From assembly GCA_026168455.1 (NCBI GenBank), contig CM047431.1, positions 64,360,668 to 64,424,667 of the forward strand: 64,000 nucleotides of DNA, given 5' to 3'. Shown piece by piece: positions 10,192 to 19,466 of this stretch. This DNA comes from Theocolax elegans. Lineage: Eukaryota; Arthropoda; Insecta; Hymenoptera; Cerocephalidae. Positions within the stretch are counted from its first letter, which is position 1, and every line of letters begins with the position of its first letter. The position numbers and the translations under genes are program-made. The notes under the pieces were generated by a model. The model was not told the DNA's origin. It worked only from the letters and a program-made list of their open reading frames with translations, and made no database searches.

Positions 10192-11059
10192 ATATATATA
10201 TATATATTTTCTTTTTAAAATAGTCAGAAAACTATTAGTTAATTTAACAAGTAGGATACCTATATTTAAATATTAAAACAAATATTCTATAAACTTTTAA
10301 ATACTTTTAAAATTTTACTCTTTTTACACAAAATTGTAAAATTATAAACAAATAGTTATAAAAAGAAATGTTGCAATTTTGAGTATGATAAAATATAAAT
10401 TGAGTTGTTAAAAATCTTAGAAAATTGGGAGTATCGTTGATTTTTATAAAAATCCTCAAAATAAATAACTAGGCATAAATAAACCAAACGATTTTAGTAT
10501 TTCAAAGTGCACACAAAAAAAGCAAAAGAAAAACTTAGTATTTTTAATAACTATCTAGAAAATTGTGTAGCAAATAAATCTTAATATTGAAATGAAATGC
10601 AAATTTTTAAATTTGAAATTCTTATTTTTCAGTATATAAAAAAGGGCATGCATAAAATATCCTTTAGTAAAACTTATTTCAAAAAGAAAAGAATGAATTA
10701 ATATTGAGTCGACAAAGAAAAAGAAAAATATTTTATTTTTTAAGTATCATCAATAAACTAATTGATTTAATTCAAATTTTTAAACATAAGATTACGTAGT
10801 GAAGTGTATATAAATGTAATTTTAAATTTGTACTGAGAAATATATTTTGAATTTATTTATTTCGAATAAAACTTAGAACAAAAATTTAGAAGTGTTTGTA
10901 ACAACAAAATTTGAAACTTATTTTTATCAAATTTGAATTTCTCAGTATATATTTTATGAAAAAGAAAAATAGATAAACAAAAAAGAAAATCAATAATTCA
11001 ATTTTAAATTATTTATTTTCTGAAAATTTGAAAAGGAAGGAATTTTTAAAATATTAAAT
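10192..11059. other. AT-rich DNA without recognisable genes
   Basis: Starts with a (TA)n run beside the LTR (10192-10207) and continues as A/T-rich sequence with many stops in all frames. I see no gene, RNA or repeat boundary. Confidence 0.6.
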
Positions 11060-11790
11060 TCGAATCGATCTCTCGGGCCTCCATAAAAATTTTCTGTGAT
11101 GTCGGTTTATCACACTCTATTTATATGTTTTTGTTTTTTTTTAGCCTGGACCTTTTTAGTCCAATAGCTAGGGTCTCGATTCAGTAGTTTAAAAAAAAGA
11201 ATATTTGGTATACAAAAAATTTTGGATTAAAGATTACCACTCTCAACTGAGTGAGAGATAGTTGAATCTTAGACTAAGGAAGGATAATCGTAAAGTAATT
11301 TCTCAACTAGGTGTAAAGAAAACTTTGTGTGAAGGAAAATAGTATGTAGAAAGAAGAAAAAGAAGAGAAAAAATTAATAAGGTAACTCGCTTTTATCCTT
11401 GAACTTCAGCACACGTTTATTTAGCACTAATTAAAGTATAATACAACTTCGGAGAATAAAAACAGAGTCAATGTAGAACTTAAATTTGAAGCTTAAGAGC
11501 TTAACCGTCAACTACAACTGACTTTTCCCTCGATTTTTCTTTAACTCATCACCTCGGAGACGCTAAGTTTTCCTCCCTCTACAGGCGTAGGAGAAATGTA
11601 GGGATGAGAAAAATATGGCTGCAGTGCATTTTCACAGTCTAATTGGCTGAGACAAGGGCCTAGAGCGGCCTAATGCATTTTGGGGACGGCTTTATGCACA
11701 TGGAGGGCAGCCTTTTCGGGTCTCTCGGTCGATACTTTAACTTCAAGATGCACCGAAAAGATGAAGTTGCCTGCTCCATAAATGTACATT
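11060..11790 (-). repeat. LTR-like block related to the LTR at 22790-23590
   Basis: Both blocks contain, in the same order and spacing, a CCTCCA...GATGTCGG/ACGTCGG segment, a T-rich stretch with TTTTTTTAGCCT, the phrase AGCTAGGGT/AGCCAGGGT, and then CTCATCACCTCGGAGACGCTA followed by a G/A-rich stretch ending in GAGAAA. On the minus strand the left edge reads TTTTTATGGAGGCCCGAG, a possible primer-binding site. No gag or pol follows on the left. I read it as a diverged solo or relic LTR. Confidence 0.6.
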
Positions 11791-12599
11791 TTCGCTATTT
11801 TGGATAATTAATACTTAAATATTGTAAATTAAGGCTCTAATACTTAACATCTAATACCTCAATGAATAATCATTGAATATTTTATTCTTATTCAAAAGAG
11901 AAGTAAAAAGTATAAACTGTAAATCATCTCTTTTAAATAAAGATTGCATATATGATAATAATAATGTTAAAACTAATCAAAATGTAGTTATTTTATCTAG
12001 CTTAATATTATATTAATTCAAAGATTATGATTAATTTCTGCTTATTATTTATAAAAATAAAATAATTAAAATCAATTCAAAAGTTTAGTATTTACTTTCT
12101 TAAAAATTTATACGAGAATTTGTAAAAGTTAACAATGTATAAAAAATAATATTTTACTTAATAAATATAACTAAAAATAAAAAAGAATAGAACTTTTAAT
12201 CTAGTTGTATTTAAAAATAAAAATAAAAGTAAAAATAAAAGTGACAATACAAGTAAAAGTGCAGCTGCATCTTAGTACTTAAAATTCCAACGTGAACCTT
12301 TTTTTTTTATACATAGGCCTAGAGTCGAATAGGTTTCCATCGAAAATCTGCTAACCATCGAGTTTTATTACTTTTCTGGCGACAGAGTTTCCGTTGGGAA
12401 TCTTTCCCATACATAGCCAGGCGACAGCGCTGGCTTTTTTTTATATATTTTATGACCTTTCGGGAAAGAGTGGTCGAGTTGTCGACTTTCACTTTCTTCC
12501 CGAAAAGCGTAGTTTCATGAATACTATTTAGCTGCGTGATTTCACAGTCGAAAGAAAAAAAAAATGGTTCATGGAAAATTTTTCATGAACGAGCGATGT
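11791..12599. other. AT-rich DNA without recognisable genes
   Basis: Stops occur in all frames. The part from 12300 on is less AT-rich and includes GGCGACAG repeated at 12379 and 12420, but I see no protein or RNA signature. Confidence 0.5.
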
Positions 12600-13260
12600 T
12601 CTACCGGCGTTACAGCATAATTGTGTTACTATCAGAAATCTGTCTTTTTCATTGTTTCTGCATAATGCACTGAACAGATTGGAAAAATATGGCGAACTCT
12701 ATAATAATCATACGTGCAGTACTACCAAAGGAAGATATTTGCAATCTTGCTTACATATGATCACCAAAACCGGATTCTGACAACCTGTATTGATTTTGCG
12801 ATCATATGTAAGCAAGACTGAAAATATCTTCTTTTGACAGTACTAAATGTATGACTATTGTAGATTAGATCATAACTTGGTTAAATATTCAGTCTATAAC
12901 GCGGAAGCGATGAAAAAGACGGATTTCTCGTAGTACCACTAGAGGTCGTGATAATCCGGTTTCGATTATATTGTGTGAATACAAACAGTAATATCTCGTT
13001 TTATCAGTACTAAATGTATGAATATTGTAGATTTTGCCATAAATTATCAATATATTTAGTCTATGACGCAGAATCGATGAATAATACCGATTTCTGGCTG
13101 TAACACTGGCGGTTGTGAAAATTCGGTTTCGGTGATGATATGTAAGCAAAACTGAGAATATCTTGTTTTGACAGTACTAAATGTCTGAATATTGTGGATT
13201 TTGCCAATATGGTCAAGTTATGGCGAAGTCAAAGAATCAAGAGTAAATTGAAGTATAGTC
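12600..13260. repeat. Satellite-like array, ~168 bp unit, with one inverted unit
   Basis: The phrase CAGTACTAAATGT(A/C)TGA recurs at about 12838, 13006 and 13171, a spacing of 165-168 bp. Within the units CCGATTTC/CGGATTTC, GGTTTCG and ACTGA(G/A)AATATCTT recur at matching offsets. The segment 12600-12760 is the same unit in the opposite orientation, so 12714-12845 forms a hairpin around a central AACCTGTATTG. No coding function is seen. Confidence 0.75.
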
Positions 13261-13781
13261 CTAAGCCAAAGATAAAAATCCAAACGATAAGAATCCAAAC
13301 GACAATTTATACGGGGAAAACCTACGCGATTTGAAAAAGTTACTGTTAAAATTTCAGACTATTCGATGAAATGATTTGGTTATAGTGGTTATTATTAATA
13401 TCGAATAGCTTTTTTCAATTTTAATACTGTTTGGTCCTCTTAATTAATAATTATTGCTTAAAACCATAAAATAGTTGAAAACCTTGTAATATGTTTGATC
13501 TATAATTATATATAGAGTACCGATAAAAAATTCGATAACACTATAGAAAATTATTATTGAGTCATAATTGCAATTTAGACAGGAAATAGATCTTTGCTGA
13601 AGAGAAAATTATAGATCTGAAGGAAGAATTAAAAGTAAAATTATATTCATAATATGCTTTTATAAAAACTACAAACATTGTATTATAATTAATATAAAAA
13701 ATATTTGTTTCAGGAGACAAGGGCTTACTATAATCAACCGTATACAATAAAAAACCTTATTTTCAGCAGCAAAACTTCAAC
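13261..13781. other. AT-rich DNA without recognisable genes
   Basis: No gene-like frame, repeat or RNA fold is visible. It is the pre-insertion flank of the ribozyme-bearing element that follows. Confidence 0.5.
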
Positions 13782-13795
13782 AAGAATTTTCATCA
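13782..13795. repeat. Left 14 bp target-site duplication of the hammerhead element
   Basis: AAGAATTTTCATCA occurs here and again at 15401-15414, immediately outside the two ends of the repeat array. A perfect 14 bp direct repeat flanking an array is best explained as a target duplication. Confidence 0.8.
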
Positions 13796-14031
13796 GTTAT
13801 ATGATAAATGAATTTAATGATCTCCACAAGCCAAAGAAATATTCCTCACAACTCAAGTAAGGCGGACTGTATTAATACCAGCCACTATAGAAACCTCACA
13901 GGATGAGTGTTTGAAAAAAGACTAAGACAAGCTAAGTCAAAAAAAATGTATAAAATTTAATTGATTGTAATATAAAATTAATAAAAACTTAAAAAGATGG
14001 AAAAAAAATAAAAAAAGAAAAGAAAATTTAT

Positions 14032-14098
14032 TGTATTTCGCCCTGAGTATGCCTGGTGGGCTCATCAGTAGAGTCCAGGCATCTCGTCTCTAGATACA
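14032..14098 (-). ncRNA. Type III hammerhead ribozyme, copy F (intact)
   Basis: The minus strand is the same 67 nt as the copy at 14524-14590. Stem III is TGTAT (14094-14098 read in reverse) with ATACA (14032-14036). The core CTGATGA, stem II GCCC/GGGC and GAA are all present, and the cleavage-site C follows TGTAT. Confidence 0.9.
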
Positions 14099-14523
14099 GA
14101 TGAAAGATATACAAATTTTTGAAAATCAGCTCTATCCCGACGAGGAAGACATGGGGTATATATGCCCTACCGATAGCAAACTTTATTAAGTGCCACATAT
14201 TAACAGGTAGCCCCCTAACGCACTTACATAGAACTAATGTCTTAATCGTCAGAATATTGTCACATAAAGCATTTTTGTGATCTAATGCCGAATAATTTGA
14301 AAATTCGGAATTTATTGCTTGTTTATATTATAAGTTATATGATAAATGAATTTATTGATCTCCACAAGCCAAAGAAATATTCCTCACAACTCAAGTAAGG
14401 CGGTTAGGGGGCTACCTGTTAATATGTGGCACTTAATAAAGTTTGCTATCGGTAGGGCATATATACCCCATGTCTTCCTCGTCGGGATAGAGCTGATTTT
14501 CAAAAATTTGTATATCTTTCATC

Positions 14524-14590
14524 TGTATCTAGAGACGAGATGCCTGGACTCTACTGATGAGCCCACCAGGCATACTCAGGGCGAAATACA
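14524..14590 (+). ncRNA. Type III hammerhead ribozyme, copy R1 (intact)
   Basis: Stem III: TGTAT 14524-14528 pairs with ATACA 14586-14590. C17 is 14529, so predicted self-cleavage is between 14529 and 14530. Stem I: TAGAG 14530-14534 with CTCTA 14549-14553. Core: CTGATGA 14554-14560. Stem II: GCCC 14561-14564 with GGGC 14579-14582. Core GAA: 14583-14585. Stem III carries the open ends, so this is type III. Loop I contains ATGCCTGG (14540-14547) and loop II contains CCAGGCAT (14566-14573), a perfect 8 bp complement able to form a kissing interaction. All conserved hammerhead nucleotides are present. Self-cleavage would cut multimeric transcripts of the array into 538 nt units. Confidence 0.93.
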
Positions 14591-15061
14591 ATAAATTTTC
14601 TTTTCTTTTTTTATTTTTTTTCCATCTTTTTAAGTTTTTATTAATTTTATATTACAATCAATTAAATTTTATACATTTTTTTTGACTTAGCTTGTCTTAG
14701 TCTTTTTTCAAACACTCATCCTGTGAGGTTTCTATAGTGGCTGGTATTAATACAGTCCGCCTTACTTGAGTTGTGAGGAATATTTATTTGGCTTGTGGAG
14801 ATCAATAAATTCATTTATCATATAACTTATAATATAAACAAGCAATAAATTCCGAATTTTCAAATTATACGGCATTAGATCACAAAAATGCTTTATGTGA
14901 CAATATTCTGACGATTAAGACATTAGTTCTATGTAAGTGCGTTAGGGGGCTACCTGTTAATATGTGGCACTTAATAAAGTTTGCTATCGGTAGGGCATAT
15001 ATACCCCATGTCTTCCTCGTCGGGATAGAGCTGATTTTCAAAAATTTGTATATCTTTCATC

Positions 15062-15128
15062 TGTATCTAGAGACGAGATGCCTGGACTCTACTGATGAGC
15101 CCACCAGGCATACTCAGGGCAAAATACA
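15062..15128 (+). ncRNA. Type III hammerhead ribozyme, copy R2 (core mutated)
   Basis: Identical in layout to R1 and exactly 538 bp downstream. One core change: the conserved G of GAA (G12, position 15121) is A, so the segment after GGGC reads AAAATACA. G12 acts in the general-base step of hammerhead catalysis, so this copy is probably inactive. Stems I-III and the loop-loop complement are unchanged. Confidence 0.88.
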
Positions 15129-15400
15129 ATAAATTTTCTTTTCTTTTTTTATTTTTTTTCCATCTTTTTAAGTTTTTATTAATTTTATATTACAATCAAT
15201 TAAATTTTATATAATTTTTTTGACTTAGCTTGTCTTAGTCTTTTTTCAAACACTCATCCTGTGAGGTTTCTATAGTGGCTGGTATTAATACAGTCCGCCT
15301 TACTTGAGTTGTGAGGAATATTTCTTTGGCTTGTGGAGATCAATAAATTCATTTATCATATAACTTATAATATAAACAAGCAATAAATTCCGAATTTTCA

Positions 15401-15414
15401 AAGAATTTTCATCA
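15401..15414. repeat. Right 14 bp target-site duplication of the hammerhead element
   Basis: Second copy of AAGAATTTTCATCA; see 13782-13795. Confidence 0.8.
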
Positions 15415-17079
15415 TCCAAGAGTTTTTTATAATTCAAATTGGATAAAGGATTATAGAAATCCATAAAATGTTTATAATTTACATTAATTCACATATCTTA
15501 ATTTATATATTTTTATATAAACTGTATTCAAATTTTCAATAAACAGAATTAAACGTATAAAAAATTGTTTTTAATAAATTCAATGTAAAGATAATTTAAA
15601 AATGTACTAAGTTTATTTAGTACAAATAGTATTTACACATTTTATACATACACTTTAAAGATTTACGCATTGCATTTATTTTGTATACTTATTTGTGAGT
15701 ATACATATATTTTGTGCACTTACATAAAAACTCTGGTTTCTACAATCTGTTACAATTCAAAAGCACTCAAAGAAACAGTCTTATAGCTTTAAATAAACAC
15801 TTGCAAATATACAAAAAAACATCTTATTTAATATTCTTATTGATATCTCTTCTAACGGCATATGCAGATACATCTAGTCTATGGCAAAAATCCAAAAGCA
15901 ACCTCTATTTTGAATAAACTATCACTGTACTGTTTACGTATAAGAGTCTGCAACATCAAATAAATATTTATAAATATTCAAACTTACAGTAAATATTACT
16001 TACGATAAAAGGTATAACAAATATATATTAATTGAATACCTTACATAAAAAGAATTATCGGTTACATCTTTTCCATTTTGCAAACTTTTTTCTTAAACCT
16101 AGTCACATATAATTTTCTTATGAAATTTACAATTGAAATAATCAATGGTTTGACAAGGTTTACTGCAACATCTGTATCAGATGGATAATCTTTAACATTT
16201 CTTGATTACAGAATGTTGTTTATTTCCAAGAGTTTTTTGTACATATATATATAAAACCACAGGTTATGTGACCGAGCTTTATACCGTCTTTACTCAATTG
16301 ACTAATATTAATTTTTTTTTATTAATTAATTAATTAATTTTGTCTTTACTCAATTTTAATTATTGACTCTGAAGTGATAAGGTCAAACCAACTTCAAATA
16401 CGAACTTAGCGCAACAATTTACTTAAGGATAAAGAGGTATTCTAGCATTACGTTTTTGAGCGGATATATCGAGTTTCCGGCCCTTTAAAGGTTAATTACC
16501 AATTAAGGAGATGCTGTACAACAAAAAAATTTGCAAAGGTCCGTGCTATCTGTTTTACTGACTACCTATATGTAGTATTAACCTAATAGAATACAACAGT
16601 GGCGACATCCGTGTTAATTACCACGAAAGCATTACAGTAATTTACACAAGCCAAAAATGTAAATCAAACAAATTGATTTTATTATTTATCTTGCGTATAT
16701 TAAATCCGCATTGTAAAATGTCCATTGTTTTTTTAATAGTACTACCCTTACAATTATTAGCGTTTATAAATAGCGCTAGCTATAAGTATGCACTGTACGT
16801 ACACTTTAGTAATAAAGAAATGTAATATATTAATTTGAATGAAATTTTAATTAATTTGCATATAGTACTCGTGAGAATTTCTAATTTTTTCTGCACGATA
16901 ACTGCATTCAAATATATTTTCTTTATATATTGCAGTTGTATGTGCACTGCTATATTACATATACGTGCACTATACGTACACTATTATCGCGTCCAGACGA
17001 AAATTATATTATTATTTTTCGTAAAAAGTACTGCGTAGTTTAAAATAAAATTACGGCGTAGAAGAAAAACGAAATAAGG
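15415..17079. other. AT-rich DNA without recognisable genes
   Basis: About 1.7 kb with only short frames. There is an (ATTA)n tract at about 16319-16337. I find no protein family, RNA gene or repeat boundary. Confidence 0.6.
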
Positions 17080-17099
17080 TTGATAATAGTACATTGTGT

Positions 17100-17660
17100 A
17101 CCAAGGGCGCAAAATTGGGGATTTTGGCCCGAGGGTGAGTTTTCACCCGAGCGAAGCGAGGGTGAAACACTCACCCGAGGACCGCGAATCCCCATTGCGC
17201 CCGTGGTGCACATACTATTTTCTGTCCGAAAGGGTGAAAAATGCTTTAAAAAGGGTTGCTGAAGAAGAAACGTACAAACATTGTATGAATTGAGAAAAAG
17301 GGCGAGGGGGCGCAGGCGGGGTCCAGGGGCGGAGCCCCGGTAGGGGTGCAGGGGGCGAAGCCCCCGTTGGGGGTGTTTGGGGGGGGGCGGAGCCCCCCCC
17401 TAGAAAGAATAAAAATAAAATTATTATAATTATTAAATTGTTAAATATTATTAAATTATTAAATATTATTCATTATTATTATGTACTATTCTATTCTATG
17501 TACTATAATTTAAAATTAAATTTTCATTGTTTGTTTAATATTTTTATTATTTTTTCATGTATAAATGACCGGGCGAGAAAACTAATAAAAAAAGCAGGCG
17601 GGAATTGGCCATTTTGCGCCCGAAAAAGCGGGCGCAAAAACGCATTTTGCGCCCGCGCGG
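17100..17660. repeat. GC-rich nested palindrome block
   Basis: A sharp GC island in AT-rich DNA. It holds a series of short hairpins: GGGTGAG/TCACCC around 17140-17165 with GAGCGAAGCGAG, then GGGGCGGAGCCCC (about 17325-17337), GGGGGCGAAGCCCCC (about 17352-17366) and GGGGGGCGGAGCCCCCC (about 17384-17400). After 200 bp of AT-rich spacer comes TTTTGCGCCCG (17612-17622) pairing perfectly with CGGGCGCAAAA (17629-17639). The small frames across it are by-products of the palindromes. The function is unknown. Confidence 0.7.
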
Positions 17661-17699
17661 GCAGAAAGAATAATTCTAAGTAAATGCAGTAATATAAAA

Positions 17700-18478
17700 T
17701 ATAATTTATAGAGCTAAGGGACAGATTAATTTACGAGTGTTTCAAACGAAAAAGAGACTGATAAGTAGAGTTGTAGATATTATTCAAAGCCAATACGCAT
17801 ATAAGCGGGATCGCCGATAGTGAGATCGAAACGAAGGGTTGCGCAAGAGTATTTTTTGTACTGCACTATAAAATCAATGCTCGGAGAAGAGCCGGCGATG
17901 GGAAACATGAACTAGAAAACTCGAGCATTAGAAGCAAGAAATAAATTAAGCCGTTCTTTGGGTAATGTCGCAGTAATAAAAGGGGGACAGCGAATTCTCC
18001 GAATTAACTACGAAGCGATAGAGAAAATGCATGGGATTCGATAATTTTTAATCACGCACATCTAACGGCTCAATTGGGTGCAACCACAGAAAAATCGAGA
18101 ACTACTTAAGTAATTTCCATCTAAGGCAAAGCGTAAGACAAGGACAGATGCATAGATTTTTAGGGTATATAAAGAGGACCCAGAACATACACAGCCACTC
18201 CTAATTTTTCGTCTAAAGCTTTCGTAAGGCGAAGCTCTGCTAGTCAACTCTTTGATTTTTATCCAAGGGCGTGGCACTGCTACTCGGACTTTAAAGAAAT
18301 ACACATTCAAAATCAAGAGAGATCTTGTATTCAGGGATTGAGACGCATCGTTGACATCTACGAGCCATAGTCAAGGAACTACGACTTCGACATCTGGCAA
18401 TCATCAGACTCTAAAAGCATACGCATCTAACGTCGACGCCCGCAGGTCTAGCAGGACCTAAATCCCCCATGGTTTTGA
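17700..18478 (+). repeat. Possible LTR or promoter-like block with TATA box
   Basis: Less AT-rich than its flanks. A purine tract AAAAGGGGGACAG (about 17978-17990) is followed about 180 bp later by GGGTATATAAAGAGGACCC (about 18162-18180), a good TATA-box context, then a C/T-rich start-like segment. The block stops abruptly at CCCCCATGG (about 18478), where the minus-strand protease-like sequence begins. It could be the 3' LTR of a plus-strand element or a remnant inserted into the minus-strand element. I found no second copy in the window, so this is a weak call. Confidence 0.35.
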
Positions 18479-18636
18479 TTGAGTTATGTAAAATTGGTAT
18501 TTAAAGTCTTTATAGTCTTTAGATTCATGGAAGTCTACTTCTGAACCTATGTGACTACATAATGACAATTCTGAAAGATATTCTTTTAATTATAGTTGTC
18601 AAAACTAGTTTTTAATATCTGTATTGGTTTAATACT

Positions 18637-19466
18637 TTAATTAACCTGACAAGTCAAATTTTCATAATCAATAATAATACCAGATTTATTTAAGTAATTT
18701 GAACCAAGTATCCCTTGCCCTATAATATCCGTTTCATTTGGCACTACATAAAAAATGGCTGAATAACCAAAGACTGAGATTTCTATTGCACCAAGAGTAG
18801 GAATTATTTCTGGGCTAATTCCTCTTAATGTTATCATGGGTAAGTCTAATAGATTATTCTTATCTGATAGTAAATTCTCTTTTATTATATTAACTTCAGA
18901 ACCCGTATCAATAAGAAAATTTTCAACCGAATTAGTAGGTGGATTCATTACTTTTAAAAATGGTAGTCCACTTTTATTGGTATTATGAAAAATATTAGCT
19001 AAACCCAACATCTCATCATCGAATAATGGTTCATAAAAATATTTAAGTTTAAATTTACTCTCACTAATTGTTAGAATTTCAATATTAAGATCAAGTTTTG
19101 CACGTGTTTGCAAAAAGAAATTAGAACCTAGTATGCCCTCATATATAATAGGGAATGAATTAGGGACTACAAAGAAATCGATATCTATTCCCATTAATCT
19201 AATTTTTGTAATTCCTAAAGGTTCTATTTATTTGATCCTATACCCTTCAGTTTTGTTTCTGAAATTTCTTTAGAATATTTCTTGTCTTTTAATGCATAAA
19301 TTTTAATAAGATTAACTTCTGAACTGGTGTCTAACATAAAATTATAATAAAAATTATGTCCCAAATTAATACTTATAAAAGGGATACCTTTTGTTACTTT
19401 ATGATCTATTGAGGGTCGATTAATTCGGCAATCATGTTGTCGAAATCGGGCATATCTAGTGAGCAC
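18637..19466 (-). pseudogene. pol: Tandem pair of retropepsin-like protease domains
   Basis: Two copies of one domain lie in a row in the -1 frame after gag. Domain 1 starts at GIPFISINLGHNF, has the active-site motif MLDTSSEVNLI (about 19310-19335) and ends with YEGILGSNFF. Domain 2 starts at GLPFLKVMNP, has LIDTGSEVNII (about 18895-18915) and ends with IGQGILGSNYL. Aligned positions include F-[ML/LI]-D-T-[S/G]-S-E-V-N, L-[KR]-G-I, V-V-P-N and G-I-L-G-S-N. Retropepsins normally work as homodimers of one such domain, so a tandem pair could fold as one pepsin-like chain. Domain 1 has a frameshift and stop at about 19224-19226, and its triplet is D-T-S rather than D-T-G. No RT follows: the frame decays by 18480. 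Confidence 0.82.

Larger units (their letters stand above)
13796..15400. mobile_element. Hammerhead-ribozyme retroelement-like array of a 538 bp unit, head to head
   Basis: The unit repeats with a period of exactly 538 bp: ATGATAAATGAATTTA at 13801 and 14339 on one side, TTAGGGGGCTACC at 14404 and 14942 on the other. The left part (13796-14403) runs in minus orientation, the right part (14404-15400) in plus orientation, with the switch at 14403/14404. Each complete unit contains one type III hammerhead ribozyme. There is no ORF of note in the unit, so the element is non-autonomous. The 14 bp flanking duplication suggests insertion of one composite copy. Tandem, partly inverted terminal units with hammerheads are known from Penelope-like elements and from small circular-RNA retrozymes; neither exactly matches a type III fold in this arrangement, so the class is open. 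Confidence 0.82.

Noticed and set aside
16310..16340. ATTA repeats as a regulatory site
   Set aside because: A short simple repeat in AT-rich DNA with no nearby gene.
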